Positions 1-9,599 of a stretch of DNA of 64,000 nt are shown here, in pieces. This DNA comes from Candidatus Gallacutalibacter stercoravium (lineage in GTDB: Bacteria; Bacillota; Clostridia; Oscillospirales; Acutalibacteraceae): the NCBI GenBank assembly GCA_018716975.1, contig DVJE01000001.1, forward strand, positions 1 to 64,000, given 5' to 3'. Below the pieces are notes generated by a model, which did no database searches, was not told the origin of the DNA, and worked only from the letters and a program-made list of their open reading frames with translations. Positions within the stretch are counted from its first letter, which is position 1; every line of letters starts with the position of its first letter. The position numbers and the translations under genes were made by a program.

Positions 1-728
1 AGCCGGCCCTTCTTCGTCGGCGGGCCGATGCCGTCTATCACAAATTTTCCGTACTTTCGGGCTGAGATCTTATCCCCTTCCCGCACCGGGTCGCTCACCG
101 AAAGAACCTGCCGCCGGTTAACGGCCACCTCTCCGCTGCGGATTAACGCAGCGCTCTTTTCGCGCCCTAAGCGCAGCAGCGCGGCCAAAACACAATCCAG
201 CCGCGGGGATGCCACCGTATCGGTAACCGGGTCAAACCCGCGCCCCTGCGGCAGCTGCGCAAAGGCCTCGTCTTCCAACGTAACACCCGTGCCGCCCACC
301 TTGCGCAGTTGCGACCGCACAAAACCGGCCACCTCTTCTTTTAGGAACAACACACACTTGCCTTCTCCAACCAGGATATCGCCCACCGATTCCCGCGTAA
401 TCCCTTGGCCCATTAAGGTGCCCAAAAAATCCCGGTGGCTCAGGCTATCCTGCTTGCGAAAGGTGATATACAGCGCAACAACCGGAAAGCTGGCGCTATC
501 CGGCTGCTGCCACGGGGGAAAAGCCCCAAAAAACACGCGTTCGGCATCGTCATAGCCGCCCCACAGCATGTATTGATGATTCCCCCAAGCCGCAGCAATA
601 TCTTCGGCCGCCGCGCCTTGACGTTCATCTAAAAAACCAACAAAATGGGGGTACCCGCGTTCGTCGCTCAGGCGAAGGGCGTCCTCCACCCTTGCCTGCA
701 AATTTTTATCATCTTTGACCAGCGCCAT
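1..728 (-). CDS. ylmH: YlmH-family S4-domain RNA-binding protein (3' end off window)
   Basis: The visible 242 codons begin MALVKDDKNLQARVEDAL at an ATG 5 bp after the sepF stop and run off the left edge without a stop. The N-terminal two thirds match the YlmH mixed domain (for example YITFRKQDSLSHRDFLGTLMG), and the last ~60 visible residues form an S4 RNA-binding domain (SPRLDCVLAALLRLGREKSA, then GEVAVNRR). In Gram-positive bacteria YlmH is a nucleic-acid-binding protein of the division cluster next to sepF; recent work on the family ties it to ribosome-associated quality control. The sepF-ylmH order supports the call. Only the extreme C-terminus should be missing, as family members are about 255-260 residues. 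Confidence 0.9.
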   Translation of the reverse strand, partial: MALVKDDKNLQARVEDALRLSDERGYPHFVGFLDERQGAAAEDIAAAWGNHQYMLWGGYDDAERVFFGAFPPWQQPDSASFPVVALYITFRKQDSLSHRDFLGTLMGQGITRESVGDILVGEGKCVLFLKEEVAGFVRSQLRKVGGTGVTLEDEAFAQLPQGRGFDPVTDTVASPRLDCVLAALLRLGREKSAALIRSGEVAVNRRQVLSVSDPVREGDKISARKYGKFVIDGIGPPTKKGR

Positions 729-733
729 AAAGC

Positions 734-1222
734 TTAGAAGTAAACGCCGCTGTTTTCCAGCTCATCCAGCACGTCATCGCCGGTAAGATCCACATTGTAA
801 GGCGTAATGATGTAAGTGCTGGTAGCCACACGCTTAATTTTGCCGTTGTTGGCATAAGAAACACCCGTCAAAAAGTCTAAAATCCGGCGGGAAATATCCT
901 TGTCGGTATCCTCCAGATTCAGCACCACCGTGTGCATTTTCAGCAGCTCATCGGCCACCGCGCGGGTTTCTTCACCAAAATGTTCCGGCTTAAACAGCAC
1001 AACCTGCAATTGGGCAGTGGCATGAATATTTACAACCTTATTGCCGCCGGACGCAGAACCGGGGGCACGGCGGATAGAATCGCGGGCAGCAACCGGCCGG
1101 CTGTAGCTGGAGATATCCTCCTCGGCGGGTTCTTCTTCTTGTTCTTCATCGTACTCTTCGTAATCGTACTCGTCCTCGGGCGGGGTCCACATATCCTTAA
1201 ATTTCTGTACCAATCCAGACAT
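734..1222 (-). CDS. sepF: Cell division protein SepF
   Basis: This 162-residue protein has the SepF layout. A short amphipathic N-terminal helix (MSGLVQKFKDMW) should bind membrane, followed by a very acidic flexible linker (about residues 15-40) and a globular core from about residue 62 that contains KPEHFGEETRAVADELL and DFLTGVSYANNGKIKRVA. SepF polymerises and tethers FtsZ to the membrane during septum formation in Gram-positive bacteria. An AAAGGAGG ribosome site precedes the ATG. It lies between yggS and ylmH, the conserved division-cluster order. Confidence 0.95.
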   Translation of the reverse strand: MSGLVQKFKDMWTPPEDEYDYEEYDEEQEEEPAEEDISSYSRPVAARDSIRRAPGSASGGNKVVNIHATAQLQVVLFKPEHFGEETRAVADELLKMHTVVLNLEDTDKDISRRILDFLTGVSYANNGKIKRVATSTYIITPYNVDLTGDDVLDELENSGVYF

Positions 1223-1246
1223 GAAAAAGCCTCCTTTTTCTTTTCC

Positions 1247-1999
1247 TTATCGATAAATTCTGGCGCCAAAGAGGGCCGAACCGATCCGCACCATATTGGA
1301 TCCGCACTGTACGGCCAACTCATAATCGCCCGACATTCCCATGGACAAATAATCCATAGTAACATTATCCATTGTTTTCTGCCCTATGTCAATAAACAAG
1401 CGATGCATTTGGGTAAAATATTTTTCTAATTCCGCCTTATTTTCGCACACTGGAGGAATCGCCATCAGCCCTTTGACATGAAGCCCTTTCATTCGACGAA
1501 TTTCATCCGTCAGCTCATCCAGCGCCTCCGGCGGTATGCCGGATTTATTTTCTTCCCGCCCGATATTAACCTCGATGAGCACGTCGGTATTGGCGCCGTA
1601 TTTTTGGTTAAGACGGCTGATTTCTGCGGCCAGCTTTGCGCTATCTACCGACTGTATCATTTTTACCCGGGGCACGGCGCCCACCAGCTGGCGCACTTTG
1701 TTGGTTTGCAGGTGGCCAATAAAGTGTAGGGTGGCGTTTTCTTTATCTAAGCCGTCGTATTTTTCCAGCAGTTCTTGCACGCGGTTCTCGCCAATATGGC
1801 GCACGCCCAAATGAATCGCATGGTTAATCACCTCTACCGGCACAGTTTTGGTTGCCGCCAGCAGGGTAACCTCCTCTGGGCTGCGGCCGCTATTTTGTGC
1901 GGCCCGTGCAATGGTATCGCAGATCTGCTTATAATTCTCCTCTACTGCGGCAAAACGCGCACGCAGTTCGTCAGATTCATTCGACCATTTTTCCATCAT
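1247..1999 (-). CDS. yggS: YggS/YlmE-family pyridoxal-phosphate homeostasis protein
   Basis: A fold-type III PLP-binding protein of about 250 residues. The PLP lysine is in LLAATKTVP (K51 from the chosen start) and the phosphate-binding loop is SMGMSGDYELA near the C-terminus, followed by VRIGSALFGAR. The family controls free PLP levels and has no strong enzymatic activity of its own. I chose the ATG at 1999 (MMEKWSN) because GGAAGG lies about 11 nt before it. The open frame extends to 2032 inside the upstream gene without a better ribosome site. The gene overlaps the end of the HlyD-like gene by 23 bp, suggesting translational coupling. Confidence 0.92.
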   Translation of the reverse strand: MMEKWSNESDELRARFAAVEENYKQICDTIARAAQNSGRSPEEVTLLAATKTVPVEVINHAIHLGVRHIGENRVQELLEKYDGLDKENATLHFIGHLQTNKVRQLVGAVPRVKMIQSVDSAKLAAEISRLNQKYGANTDVLIEVNIGREENKSGIPPEALDELTDEIRRMKGLHVKGLMAIPPVCENKAELEKYFTQMHRLFIDIGQKTMDNVTMDYLSMGMSGDYELAVQCGSNMVRIGSALFGARIYR

Positions 2000-3281
2000 A
2001 TAGATCCGTCCCTTCCACAACCACTTCGTCATATAGGGTGACTGTTTGCTGATTGATATTTTTTAACTCGCCTTCCTCTGGATTCGCCTTGCAGATAACA
2101 TAACCGTTGCCGGTATACAGCGGCAAAATTTCTTTAAATTGCAGCTCGCCGCCATATTGCACATAAACCCCCAGCACGCTTTCGGTTGCCGTAGCAACCT
2201 CGTTGCCGGCCTCATCCTCCTGCACTTCGGTCACCACCTGGCCCATATGGGTCGCCTTGGCGCTCACCCGAATGCCCTGATAAGAAGCCATTACAATTTG
2301 CACCGGTCCGCTGCGGGCGCCGGCCAATGCACCGTTCATATAATTACATTTGAGCACCACTGCCGCCTCGGATTGCATATCTTGTTGATCGATCCATATT
2401 TCATTTACCGGCACAGATTCATTGGTCACAAACGGAAGGCGCAGGGATATATCGTAACTATCCATATTAGCCTGCAAACGTACCGCGTCATCTGCACTGA
2501 GGACGCATACCAAATACCAATCCGGTTTTGTAATAATTTTGCCCACTGCGTTGTCGGGGATGGTTCCCTGCACGGGGCCCGCTTTGATTTGTTCTACCGT
2601 TAAATCCTGCACGCCGCTATAAGAAAAAGAACTCTCATAGCCATCCAGCTGGCTCACAAAATAGCCCGCCGCAGGGGCTGTTACCGCCCCCAAACTTCCG
2701 CCGTGGGAGGATTGCAGCGTTTGCAGCTGGGTTTGCAGCGCGGCGATGCGCTCCTCAAAGCCCGTAACCTCCTGCGTGATAACCTGCCGTTCATTCATCA
2801 AATACAGCAGATTATTTTGCTGCTCTAGCACCGAAGTGTATTCTTCCCCCCGTACATCGGCCAGCCAATCGTTGAGATCCTGCGAGATTTGCTTATCCAG
2901 CGTTTCTGGGGTGGCGGCAAAACTATCTGCCGGCGCGCTGAGCGATTGCAGCTGCTCTATCTCAGCTTGCAGCTTTTTCATTTCTTCTTGGGCGGAAGCG
3001 TCCCCTTGGTTGGCATACACCTGGGCCACCTGGCCGCCTTGCGCCACCTTATCCCCTTCGTCTAACGAATAAGCCAGCACGCCCTGTGTATCGCTGGTGA
3101 TGGGGGTTTCTTCCCGAACGAAATAACCGGTCACCGTTACCACATCTTCAATCGTGGTATACACCGCCGTTTCCGTCACCAATTGGGAATAAGCACAGCT
3201 ATAAGCCTGAAAAGCCACGTATAACAGCAAAAGCAGCGCCAACACAATCGTGGCCACTCTTTGGATGATTCGGCTGCCCAA
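1977..3281 (-). CDS. HlyD-like single-pass envelope protein
   Basis: 434 residues. One N-terminal transmembrane helix (about residues 9-29) is followed by a biotinyl/lipoyl-like beta segment (GVLAYSLDEGDKVAQGGQVAQVY), a coiled-coil hairpin (about 95-200, rich in Q/E/L), and a second lipoyl half (GGSLGAVTAPAAGYFVSQLDGY), then a beta-barrel-like C-terminal part. That is the architecture of HlyD/membrane-fusion adaptor proteins. No ABC or RND partner is adjacent; it sits between miaA and yggS. In Clostridia similar proteins occur in the sepF neighbourhood, so a cell-envelope or division role is possible but is inference. An AGGAGG-type site precedes the start. Confidence 0.75.
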   Translation of the reverse strand: MGSRIIQRVATIVLALLLLLYVAFQAYSCAYSQLVTETAVYTTIEDVVTVTGYFVREETPITSDTQGVLAYSLDEGDKVAQGGQVAQVYANQGDASAQEEMKKLQAEIEQLQSLSAPADSFAATPETLDKQISQDLNDWLADVRGEEYTSVLEQQNNLLYLMNERQVITQEVTGFEERIAALQTQLQTLQSSHGGSLGAVTAPAAGYFVSQLDGYESSFSYSGVQDLTVEQIKAGPVQGTIPDNAVGKIITKPDWYLVCVLSADDAVRLQANMDSYDISLRLPFVTNESVPVNEIWIDQQDMQSEAAVVLKCNYMNGALAGARSGPVQIVMASYQGIRVSAKATHMGQVVTEVQEDEAGNEVATATESVLGVYVQYGGELQFKEILPLYTGNGYVICKANPEEGELKNINQQTVTLYDEVVVEGTDLYDGKMVE

Positions 3282-3309
3282 TGCGATAACCTCCTATCCG
3301 TTCGCCTTG

Positions 3310-4266
3310 TTAACCGGCTATCACGCCGTCCTGACGCAAAAAAGCGATGGCCTGGCGCAACATGTCCTCGGGCGACGAGCACTCGTCCACATAAATCCAG
3401 CGCACCTGTTCCATCCGTCTAAACCAGGTAAGCTGCCGTTTGGCATACCGGCGGGTGCTCTGCTTAATCTGCGCCACCGCCTCTTCTAAGGTGCAGCGGC
3501 CCTCCATCCAAGGGGCCAATTCTTTATAGCCGATGGCATTCCCTGCGGTTTTGCCGCAGCTGCCGCTTAACACCGCTGCCGCCTCTTGGGCCAAACCCCG
3601 CTGCATCATATCATCCACCCGGGCGTCGATACGGCGGTACAGCTCTTGCCTGTTGCGAAAGTTGAGCCCTATTACACCAGCCCGGTAAGGCGACGGCTGC
3701 GCCCGGGAGCGCACAAGGTGCTCGGTCATGGTGATCCCCGTGCGCCGGTACACCTCTATAGCCCGGATGATCCGCCCTTTATTGTTCGGGTGCAGCCGCG
3801 CCGCCGTCTGCGGGTCAAAAGAAGCCAGCTCGTTGAGCAAGGCCTGCGCCCCCTCTTGCTCCATGCGCTGCTCCAAGTGGCGGCGCAAGCCATCGTCTTG
3901 TTGCTCCTGTTCAAACTGCAAATTGCCCAGCAAAGCGCTAACATACAGCCCTGTGCCGCCTGCCACAATGGGCAAGTGCCCCCGGGCATGAATATCGCTC
4001 ACACATTGCCGCGCCAACGGCAGATATTGGGCAACGCTGAATGCCTGGCAGGGATCCACAAAACCCATTAAATGATGGGGCACTCCGCCCATTTCCTCCG
4101 CTGTGGGTTTGGCTGTGCCGATATCCATGCCCTGATAAATCTGCATCGAATCGGCTGAAACCACCTCGCCGCCCAGCTTTTTGGCCAGCGCCACCGCCAA
4201 GCCCGTTTTGCCCGACGCCGTGGGGCCCACTACCGCCGCGATGGGTATTTGCCCTTGCACCGTCAT
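3310..4266 (-). CDS. miaA: tRNA dimethylallyltransferase MiaA
   Basis: 318 residues with the P-loop GPTASGKTG at residues 14-22, the substrate motif SADSMQIYQGMDIGTAKPT, and the family signature VGGTGLYVSALL. It transfers dimethylallyl from DMAPP to A37 of tRNAs reading codons that begin with U, making i6A. MiaB, which methylthiolates that product, is encoded about 5 kb upstream on the same strand. AAGGAG lies before the ATG, and the gene starts 26 bp after mutL, so it is probably co-transcribed with mutS-mutL, a common Firmicutes arrangement. Confidence 0.97.
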   Translation of the reverse strand: MTVQGQIPIAAVVGPTASGKTGLAVALAKKLGGEVVSADSMQIYQGMDIGTAKPTAEEMGGVPHHLMGFVDPCQAFSVAQYLPLARQCVSDIHARGHLPIVAGGTGLYVSALLGNLQFEQEQQDDGLRRHLEQRMEQEGAQALLNELASFDPQTAARLHPNNKGRIIRAIEVYRRTGITMTEHLVRSRAQPSPYRAGVIGLNFRNRQELYRRIDARVDDMMQRGLAQEAAAVLSGSCGKTAGNAIGYKELAPWMEGRCTLEEAVAQIKQSTRRYAKRQLTWFRRMEQVRWIYVDECSSPEDMLRQAIAFLRQDGVIAG

Positions 4267-4292
4267 GCTCTCTTTACTCCTTTACAACCTTG

Positions 4293-6260
4293 TTAAGCAC
4301 GGCCAAATTGCTTTTCGATTTCGCTGCGTTTTAGCAAAATAGATACCGGCCTGCCGTGGGGGCAGTAGCGGATGTCCGGATCCTCCCGCACCCGCACGGC
4401 CAGCGCCGCTAGCTCTTGGGGGCTGGTGCGTGCGCCCGCCTTGATGGCGGCACGGCAGGCAATGTTATGGTAAAGCCAATCCAGATATTGGGTACTGATA
4501 TCCTGCTTATTTTGCACCAAATAGCCCGCCATTTCCATAATGGCAGAGGGGATATCCTCCCCCTCCAGCGATAAGGGCGCGCTGCGCACCAATACGGTTC
4601 CGGCGCCGAAATCGTCTATATCAAAGCCGGCCTGAGCCATTGTGTCCTTTTGCTCCAAAATAGCCGCGTATTCTTCTTTGGGAAGGGTTACGGGAACCGG
4701 CTGCAACAACAGCTGGGCGTGACTTTTACCGCTCTCTTTTTTTAGTTTTTCATACAACATTCGTTCATGGGCAGCATGTTTATCAATAAGCAAAAGCGCA
4801 TCGCCCTGCTCTATAAGAATATAGGTGTGAAACGCCTCCCCGATGAAACGAAACGGCGTTGGCGATTGATTTGCCAAAGGTTCCTCTTTTGCAGCCGCCG
4901 GTATAGACGGTTTACAAGGTAAATCTTCGCTATCTTGCAACGTCTTTGGCAATGGCGGCGGTTGCTCGGCCCGCTCCTCTTGCGGCGGCGCCTTCTCTGC
5001 TGCAATATGCACAGGCTCGGCTGGGTGGCGGTAAGCCTCCCGCACCAAAGCCGCCCCCGCGTCGCGCACGAAAGGCCGCGCCCCATAGGGCGATGGAGGA
5101 GGCAAAAAGACCTCCGGTTGCGGCGGCTCTTGCGGGCGCTGCACCTCTTTGTTCTCTTGCGCAAAGTCAAGCTGCTCCTGCCCAACGGGCTGTGTTGGAA
5201 GCGGGGGCCTGGCGGGATCCGCCGCCCGGCTCGCATCTGTGGGCGTTGGCAGCTTTAACTCTTTTTTCTGATCTCCTTGCATTAGGGCCGACTTCACCCC
5301 GTGATACACCGCATCGAAAATAGGCTTTTCGTTGACAAAGCGCACTTCAATTTTGGCCGGATGCACGTTGACATCCACCGCTTCATACGCCAACGAAATA
5401 TGCAGCACACAGGCCGGGAACTTGCCTACCATAATGGAGCCTTTAAAAGCTTCTTCCAACGCCACCATGGCGGTTTTGCTTTTTACATAGCGGCCGTTTA
5501 GAAAAAAGTGCTGCATGCTGCGGTTGGGCCTGGCGTTGGATGGCAGCGAAATATAGCCGCGCACCCGCACGCCGTGCAGCGCATAGTCCACCGCTGTAAG
5601 CCCCCGGGCAAACTCTTTGCCGTATACGGCATAAATACACGATTGCAGCTTGCCGTCGCCCGGCGTGGTGAGCGCCTCTTTACCGTCTCGGATAAAGTGA
5701 AAGGCCACCTCGGGATGAGACAGGGCGGCTCTATCTATCACAGCCGCCACCGCGTTTGCTTCAGAAATATTCTTTTTTAAAAACTTCATGCGCGCCGGCG
5801 TATTGTAAAACAGATCGCGCACCACCAGCGTGGTGCCCTGGGCGCAGCCGGCGTCTTCGCACGCCAGCTCTTCGCCGCCTTCTATTTCATAACGGGTGCC
5901 CGCCAATTCCTCTTTGGTGCGCGTCAGCATCATCACACGGGCAACAGAAGCCACAGAAGCCAAAGCTTCGCCGCGAAAGCCTAAGGTGCCAATGCGCTCC
6001 AGGTCGTCCTGCTTTTCCACTTTGCTGGTGGCATGGCGCACAAAAGCCAGCGGCACGTCGCTGCGGGCTACACCGCTGCCGTTATCGGTTACCCGCATAA
6101 AAGTGGTGCCGCCCTGCTGAATTTCTACCGTTACCGCTGTAGCGGATGCATCGATGGAATTTTCCACCAGCTCCTTAATAACCGACGCCGGGCGCTCCAC
6201 CACCTCGCCCGCTGCAATCAGCTCTGCCACATGCTTATCTAAAACATGAATTTTTCCCAA
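4293..6260 (-). CDS. mutL: DNA mismatch repair protein MutL
   Basis: About 655 residues. The N-terminal GHKL ATPase carries ELVENSIDASA, DNGSG and GFRGEALAS. A long proline/glutamate-rich linker (about 340-460) joins the C-terminal dimerisation domain. That domain has DKHAAHERMLYE, matching the metal-dependent endonuclease motif DQHA(X)2E(X)4E, and CPHGRP, so this is a nicking-competent MutL as in bacteria lacking MutH. The open frame extends to a TTG at 6269 that abuts GGGAGG. I prefer the TTG at 6260, which has 9-nt spacing and gives the usual MGKIHVLD start. Confidence 0.95.
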   Translation of the reverse strand: MGKIHVLDKHVAELIAAGEVVERPASVIKELVENSIDASATAVTVEIQQGGTTFMRVTDNGSGVARSDVPLAFVRHATSKVEKQDDLERIGTLGFRGEALASVASVARVMMLTRTKEELAGTRYEIEGGEELACEDAGCAQGTTLVVRDLFYNTPARMKFLKKNISEANAVAAVIDRAALSHPEVAFHFIRDGKEALTTPGDGKLQSCIYAVYGKEFARGLTAVDYALHGVRVRGYISLPSNARPNRSMQHFFLNGRYVKSKTAMVALEEAFKGSIMVGKFPACVLHISLAYEAVDVNVHPAKIEVRFVNEKPIFDAVYHGVKSALMQGDQKKELKLPTPTDASRAADPARPPLPTQPVGQEQLDFAQENKEVQRPQEPPQPEVFLPPPSPYGARPFVRDAGAALVREAYRHPAEPVHIAAEKAPPQEERAEQPPPLPKTLQDSEDLPCKPSIPAAAKEEPLANQSPTPFRFIGEAFHTYILIEQGDALLLIDKHAAHERMLYEKLKKESGKSHAQLLLQPVPVTLPKEEYAAILEQKDTMAQAGFDIDDFGAGTVLVRSAPLSLEGEDIPSAIMEMAGYLVQNKQDISTQYLDWLYHNIACRAAIKAGARTSPQELAALAVRVREDPDIRYCPHGRPVSILLKRSEIEKQFGRA

Positions 6261-6291
6261 CGCGCACAACCTCCCTTCGCAGCAAGCACAA

Positions 6292-8928
6292 TCAGGAATT
6301 GGCCAACCGGTTTAGTTCAAATAAAGCGTTAAGCGCCTCAATGGGCGTTAGCGTATTTACATCAATTTCTTTCAGCTTTTGCAGCACTTGAGAGGAAGCC
6401 GAAGGCTCCAAAGACAGTTGCTCCTCCTGCTCCGACTGCTCCGGCTGCTGCTTCGGCTTTTTTACCCGCACGCCTTTGGCAGCTATCCCCATGGTTTTTC
6501 CGCTATCCAACTCCTTGAGAATTTGCTTTGCCCGGCCGGTCACCCAATCGGGCACACCGGCCAGCTTAGCCACCTCAATGCCGTAGCTATCGTCGGCCCC
6601 ACCCCGCACAATGCGGCGCAAAAATGTGATATCGTCCCCCCGCTTTTTTACCGCAATGTTGTAGTTTTTAACGCCTTCCAGCATATCTTCCAGCTCGGTA
6701 AGCTCGTGGTAATGGGTTGCAAACATGGTTTTCGCCCCCAGCCTGCGTTTATCCACCACATACTCCAGCACCGCCCGGGCGATGCTCATACCGTCAAAGG
6801 TAGAGGTGCCGCGCCCAATTTCATCCAGCACCAGCAGGCTTTGATCGGTGGCGGAATGCAGGATATTTGCCACCTCAGTCATCTCCACCATAAAGGTGGA
6901 TTGGCCGCTGGCCAGGTCATCTGAAGCGCCTACGCGGGTAAAAATGCTGTCTACAATACCAACCTCTGCCGAAGCAGCCGGCACAAAACTGCCGATTTGG
7001 GCCATGAGCACAATCAAAGCCGTTTGGCGCATATAGGTGGATTTACCCGCCATGTTGGGCCCTGTAATAATGGCAACCCGGTTATCCTGCTTATCCAGCA
7101 GCACATCGTTGGGCACAAAGGGCGCGCCGTTTAGCAGTTGTTCCACAACCGGATGGCGGCTCTCTTTGAGCACAATGCGGCCGTTTACGTTTACCTCGGG
7201 GCGGCAATAGTTATGGCTGGATGCCACATGTGCAAAGGAGCACAACACATCCAGCTGGGCCAGCGCATGGGCGGTGCGCTGCACCCGCTCCAGCTCGGCG
7301 GCCACCTGACGGCGAACCTCTTCAAACAACTGGTATTCCAGCTGTACCGCCCGATCTTTGGCGCCTAAAATGCGGCCTTCCAGCTCTTTGAGCTCTTGGG
7401 TAATATACCGCTCGCAATTGGTAAGGGTTTGCTTGCGAATATAGGAATCGGGCACTTGCTCCCGATAAGAATTGGTTACCTCTATGTAGTAGCCGAAAAC
7501 CCGGTTATACCCCACCTTTAGCTTGGAGATGCCGGTTTTTTCTCGTTCTTGGGCCTCAATGCGGGCGATAAAGCCCTTGCCGTCGGTCATATCGCTGTGC
7601 AAAAGATCCAGTTCTTCGTTGTAACCCTGACGAATGAGGCCGCCCTCCCGCACAGAAAAGGGCGGATCGTCTACAATGGCGCTTTCAATCAAACTGCTGA
7701 CATCTTGCAGCGGATCAACGGCCTGGGCAATTTCACAAAGCAGCTGGCTTTGCACGCCGGCCAACTGATCTTTCAGCGCCGGGATGCGCCCCAAAGCGCC
7801 CGACAAACTTCTAAGCTCCCTGGCGTTGGCCGATCCGTAGACGATGCGGGTCATAAGACGCTCCAAATCATAAATGCCCGACAGCTGATCGGCAATACCG
7901 TCACGCAGGGCGATGTTATCCACCAGCTCTTCCACAGCGTTTTGCCTGCGCAAGATTTGCGCGCAGCTGAGCAAGGGTTGCTCAATCCAGGTGCGGATTA
8001 ATCGTTTGCCCATAGCGGTTTTGGTTTTATCCAACACCCAAAGCAGCGAACCCCGCTTTTCTTTGGTGCGCATGGTTTCCAGCAGCTCTAAGTTGCGCCT
8101 GGTGCTCAAATCCAAGTGCATAAACGACGCCCCGCTGTAAAGCTCCACCGCCGTTATCCGTTCTAAGCCCGTGCGCTGGGTTTGCGCCAGATAGCCCAGC
8201 AGCGCCCCAATGCAGCTAACGGTTTGGGGCATGTCCTCCATGCCCAACTGGGCAATGTTTTCTTTGTCAAACTGGCTAAGCACCCGCTGCTGGCAGGTTT
8301 CGTTTTCAAACTCTTCGTCTGCCAGCATTTCAACGCTGGCAGAGAGCCTATCGCGAATAAAATCCGGCAGCTGCCGCAGGCGAACCGCGTCGCCGCCCAA
8401 CAAAATTTCTCGCGGGCCGAAACGCCCCAGCTCGTTGAGCAGCTGCTGTTCCAGCTCTTCGCCGGTTAGCAAGGTGGCGTACAGCTCGCCGGTAGAAATA
8501 TCGCAAAAACACAACCCCGCCCGCTGCTGCTGCATATATAAAGAGCAGATAAAATTATTTTTTGTTTCGTCAAGCATGCTGCCCTCAATCACAGTGCCGG
8601 GCGTGATAACGCGCACAATATCCCGTTTCACTAGGCCTTTGGCAGTGGCGGGATCCTCCATTTGCTCGCAAATAGCAACTTTATAGCCTTTGGCCACTAA
8701 ACGCGCGATGTATCCCTCGCAGCTGTGAAAGGGCACGCCGCACATGGGGGCCCGTTCATCCTGCCCGCAGTCCCGCCCGGTGAGGGTCAGCTCCAGTTCT
8801 TTTGAAGCCAGCTTTGCGTCTTCAAAGAACATCTCATAAAAGTCACCCAACCGAAAAAATAGGATTGTATCTGGGTATTGTTCCTTTATGGTAAAATACT
8901 GCCGCATCATCGGAGACAGATCCGCCAT
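6292..8928 (-). CDS. mutS: DNA mismatch repair protein MutS
   Basis: 878 residues from the ATG at 8928, which follows GGGGGAAG; the open frame extends further upstream but that sequence is hydrophobic and non-homologous. The mismatch-binding F-x-E motif is in GDFYEMF (F30, E32). The C-terminal ABC-type ATPase shows GPNMAGKSTY, DEIGRGTSTFDG and MFATHYHEL. It recognises mispairs and recruits MutL, encoded immediately downstream. The C-terminal tail is Q/E-rich (QPEQSEQEEQLSLEPS), probably the clamp/tetramer region. Confidence 0.97.
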   Translation of the reverse strand: MADLSPMMRQYFTIKEQYPDTILFFRLGDFYEMFFEDAKLASKELELTLTGRDCGQDERAPMCGVPFHSCEGYIARLVAKGYKVAICEQMEDPATAKGLVKRDIVRVITPGTVIEGSMLDETKNNFICSLYMQQQRAGLCFCDISTGELYATLLTGEELEQQLLNELGRFGPREILLGGDAVRLRQLPDFIRDRLSASVEMLADEEFENETCQQRVLSQFDKENIAQLGMEDMPQTVSCIGALLGYLAQTQRTGLERITAVELYSGASFMHLDLSTRRNLELLETMRTKEKRGSLLWVLDKTKTAMGKRLIRTWIEQPLLSCAQILRRQNAVEELVDNIALRDGIADQLSGIYDLERLMTRIVYGSANARELRSLSGALGRIPALKDQLAGVQSQLLCEIAQAVDPLQDVSSLIESAIVDDPPFSVREGGLIRQGYNEELDLLHSDMTDGKGFIARIEAQEREKTGISKLKVGYNRVFGYYIEVTNSYREQVPDSYIRKQTLTNCERYITQELKELEGRILGAKDRAVQLEYQLFEEVRRQVAAELERVQRTAHALAQLDVLCSFAHVASSHNYCRPEVNVNGRIVLKESRHPVVEQLLNGAPFVPNDVLLDKQDNRVAIITGPNMAGKSTYMRQTALIVLMAQIGSFVPAASAEVGIVDSIFTRVGASDDLASGQSTFMVEMTEVANILHSATDQSLLVLDEIGRGTSTFDGMSIARAVLEYVVDKRRLGAKTMFATHYHELTELEDMLEGVKNYNIAVKKRGDDITFLRRIVRGGADDSYGIEVAKLAGVPDWVTGRAKQILKELDSGKTMGIAAKGVRVKKPKQQPEQSEQEEQLSLEPSASSQVLQKLKEIDVNTLTPIEALNALFELNRLANS

Positions 8929-8980
8929 TTTTATCTTCCCCCTTTGCCTTCTGCCGTTTGAACTTGAATAAAAAAACACC

Positions 8981-9000
8981 GGTATGCAATGGTATGCAAT
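8981..9000. repeat. Tandem 10-bp direct repeat in mutS leader
   Basis: The decamer ggtatgcaat occurs twice head-to-tail 53-72 bp upstream of the mutS start. On the coding (minus) strand each unit includes TTGCAT, a possible -35. No function can be assigned from sequence alone. Confidence 0.6.
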
Positions 9001-9025
9001 AAAAAGAATAAAAAAGAAAAGCACA

Positions 9026-9059
9026 AAGTGGAAAGCCGCCTAACCGCGACTTTCCACTT
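9026..9059 (-). terminator. Rho-independent terminator after the ylbF-like gene
   Basis: Inverted repeat aagtggaaag / ctttccactt with a GC-rich interior. On the minus strand it is followed by a T-rich run at about 9008-9025. It ends the upstream transcript before mutS. Confidence 0.75.
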
Positions 9060-9097
9060 ACCGCAAAATGTCCGTTTCGCACCCCGTTGCAACCGGA

Positions 9098-9502
9098 TTA
9101 ATGGCAGCCGCTGCACCCTGCGCAATCGCCGCCGCAAGACTCAACATAATCGGTTACGTTGGGATCTTCCCCATCTGCGCTCTGGGTTACAATGGCCGTA
9201 ACCCGCTTTACCAAACTATCCAAATCATTTTTGGCCGCGTTGTAAGCCGCAAAATTCTCATTTTCCAGCACATCGGTATAGCACTTGCGCAGCTCCAAGT
9301 TAAGCTGCTGCAGCTTATCTTCATCCGGATTTTCTTTTTGCGACTCATTGCTGATAGCCAACCGCTTTAAATTAAAAGCGCCGATAAGCTCTTGCAGCTG
9401 CATATCCTCATCGCTATTTTGCTGGGCCACCTGCAGGCGCACATACCGCTCGTCTTGCTGAATTTGGCGGCCAATTTCCCTTGCCAGTTCAATAATATCC
9501 AT
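9098..9502 (-). CDS. YlbF/YmcA (RicF-like) protein with Cys-rich tail
   Basis: 134 residues, mostly helical. The body (LAREIGRQIQQDERYVRLQ to YNAAKNDLDSLVKRVTAIV) has the DUF964 YlbF/YmcA pattern. The C-terminus SCGGDCAGCSGCH holds four closely spaced cysteines. In Bacillus, YlbF, YmcA and YaaT form the Ric complex, which carries iron-sulfur clusters and helps RNase Y process mRNA; a cysteine-rich tail fits cluster ligation. Neither YmcA nor YaaT is in the window. A GGGAGG site precedes the ATG. It lies between miaB and mutS with its own terminator. Confidence 0.75.
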   Translation of the reverse strand: MDIIELAREIGRQIQQDERYVRLQVAQQNSDEDMQLQELIGAFNLKRLAISNESQKENPDEDKLQQLNLELRKCYTDVLENENFAAYNAAKNDLDSLVKRVTAIVTQSADGEDPNVTDYVESCGGDCAGCSGCH

Positions 9503-9599
9503 GATTATCCTCCCTTATTGATAGCAATTCCTTTGCATGAATTACACGATTTATCAAATTGGTTGGCCTTATGCCAACGAATGAACCAGTGTTTTAGCT

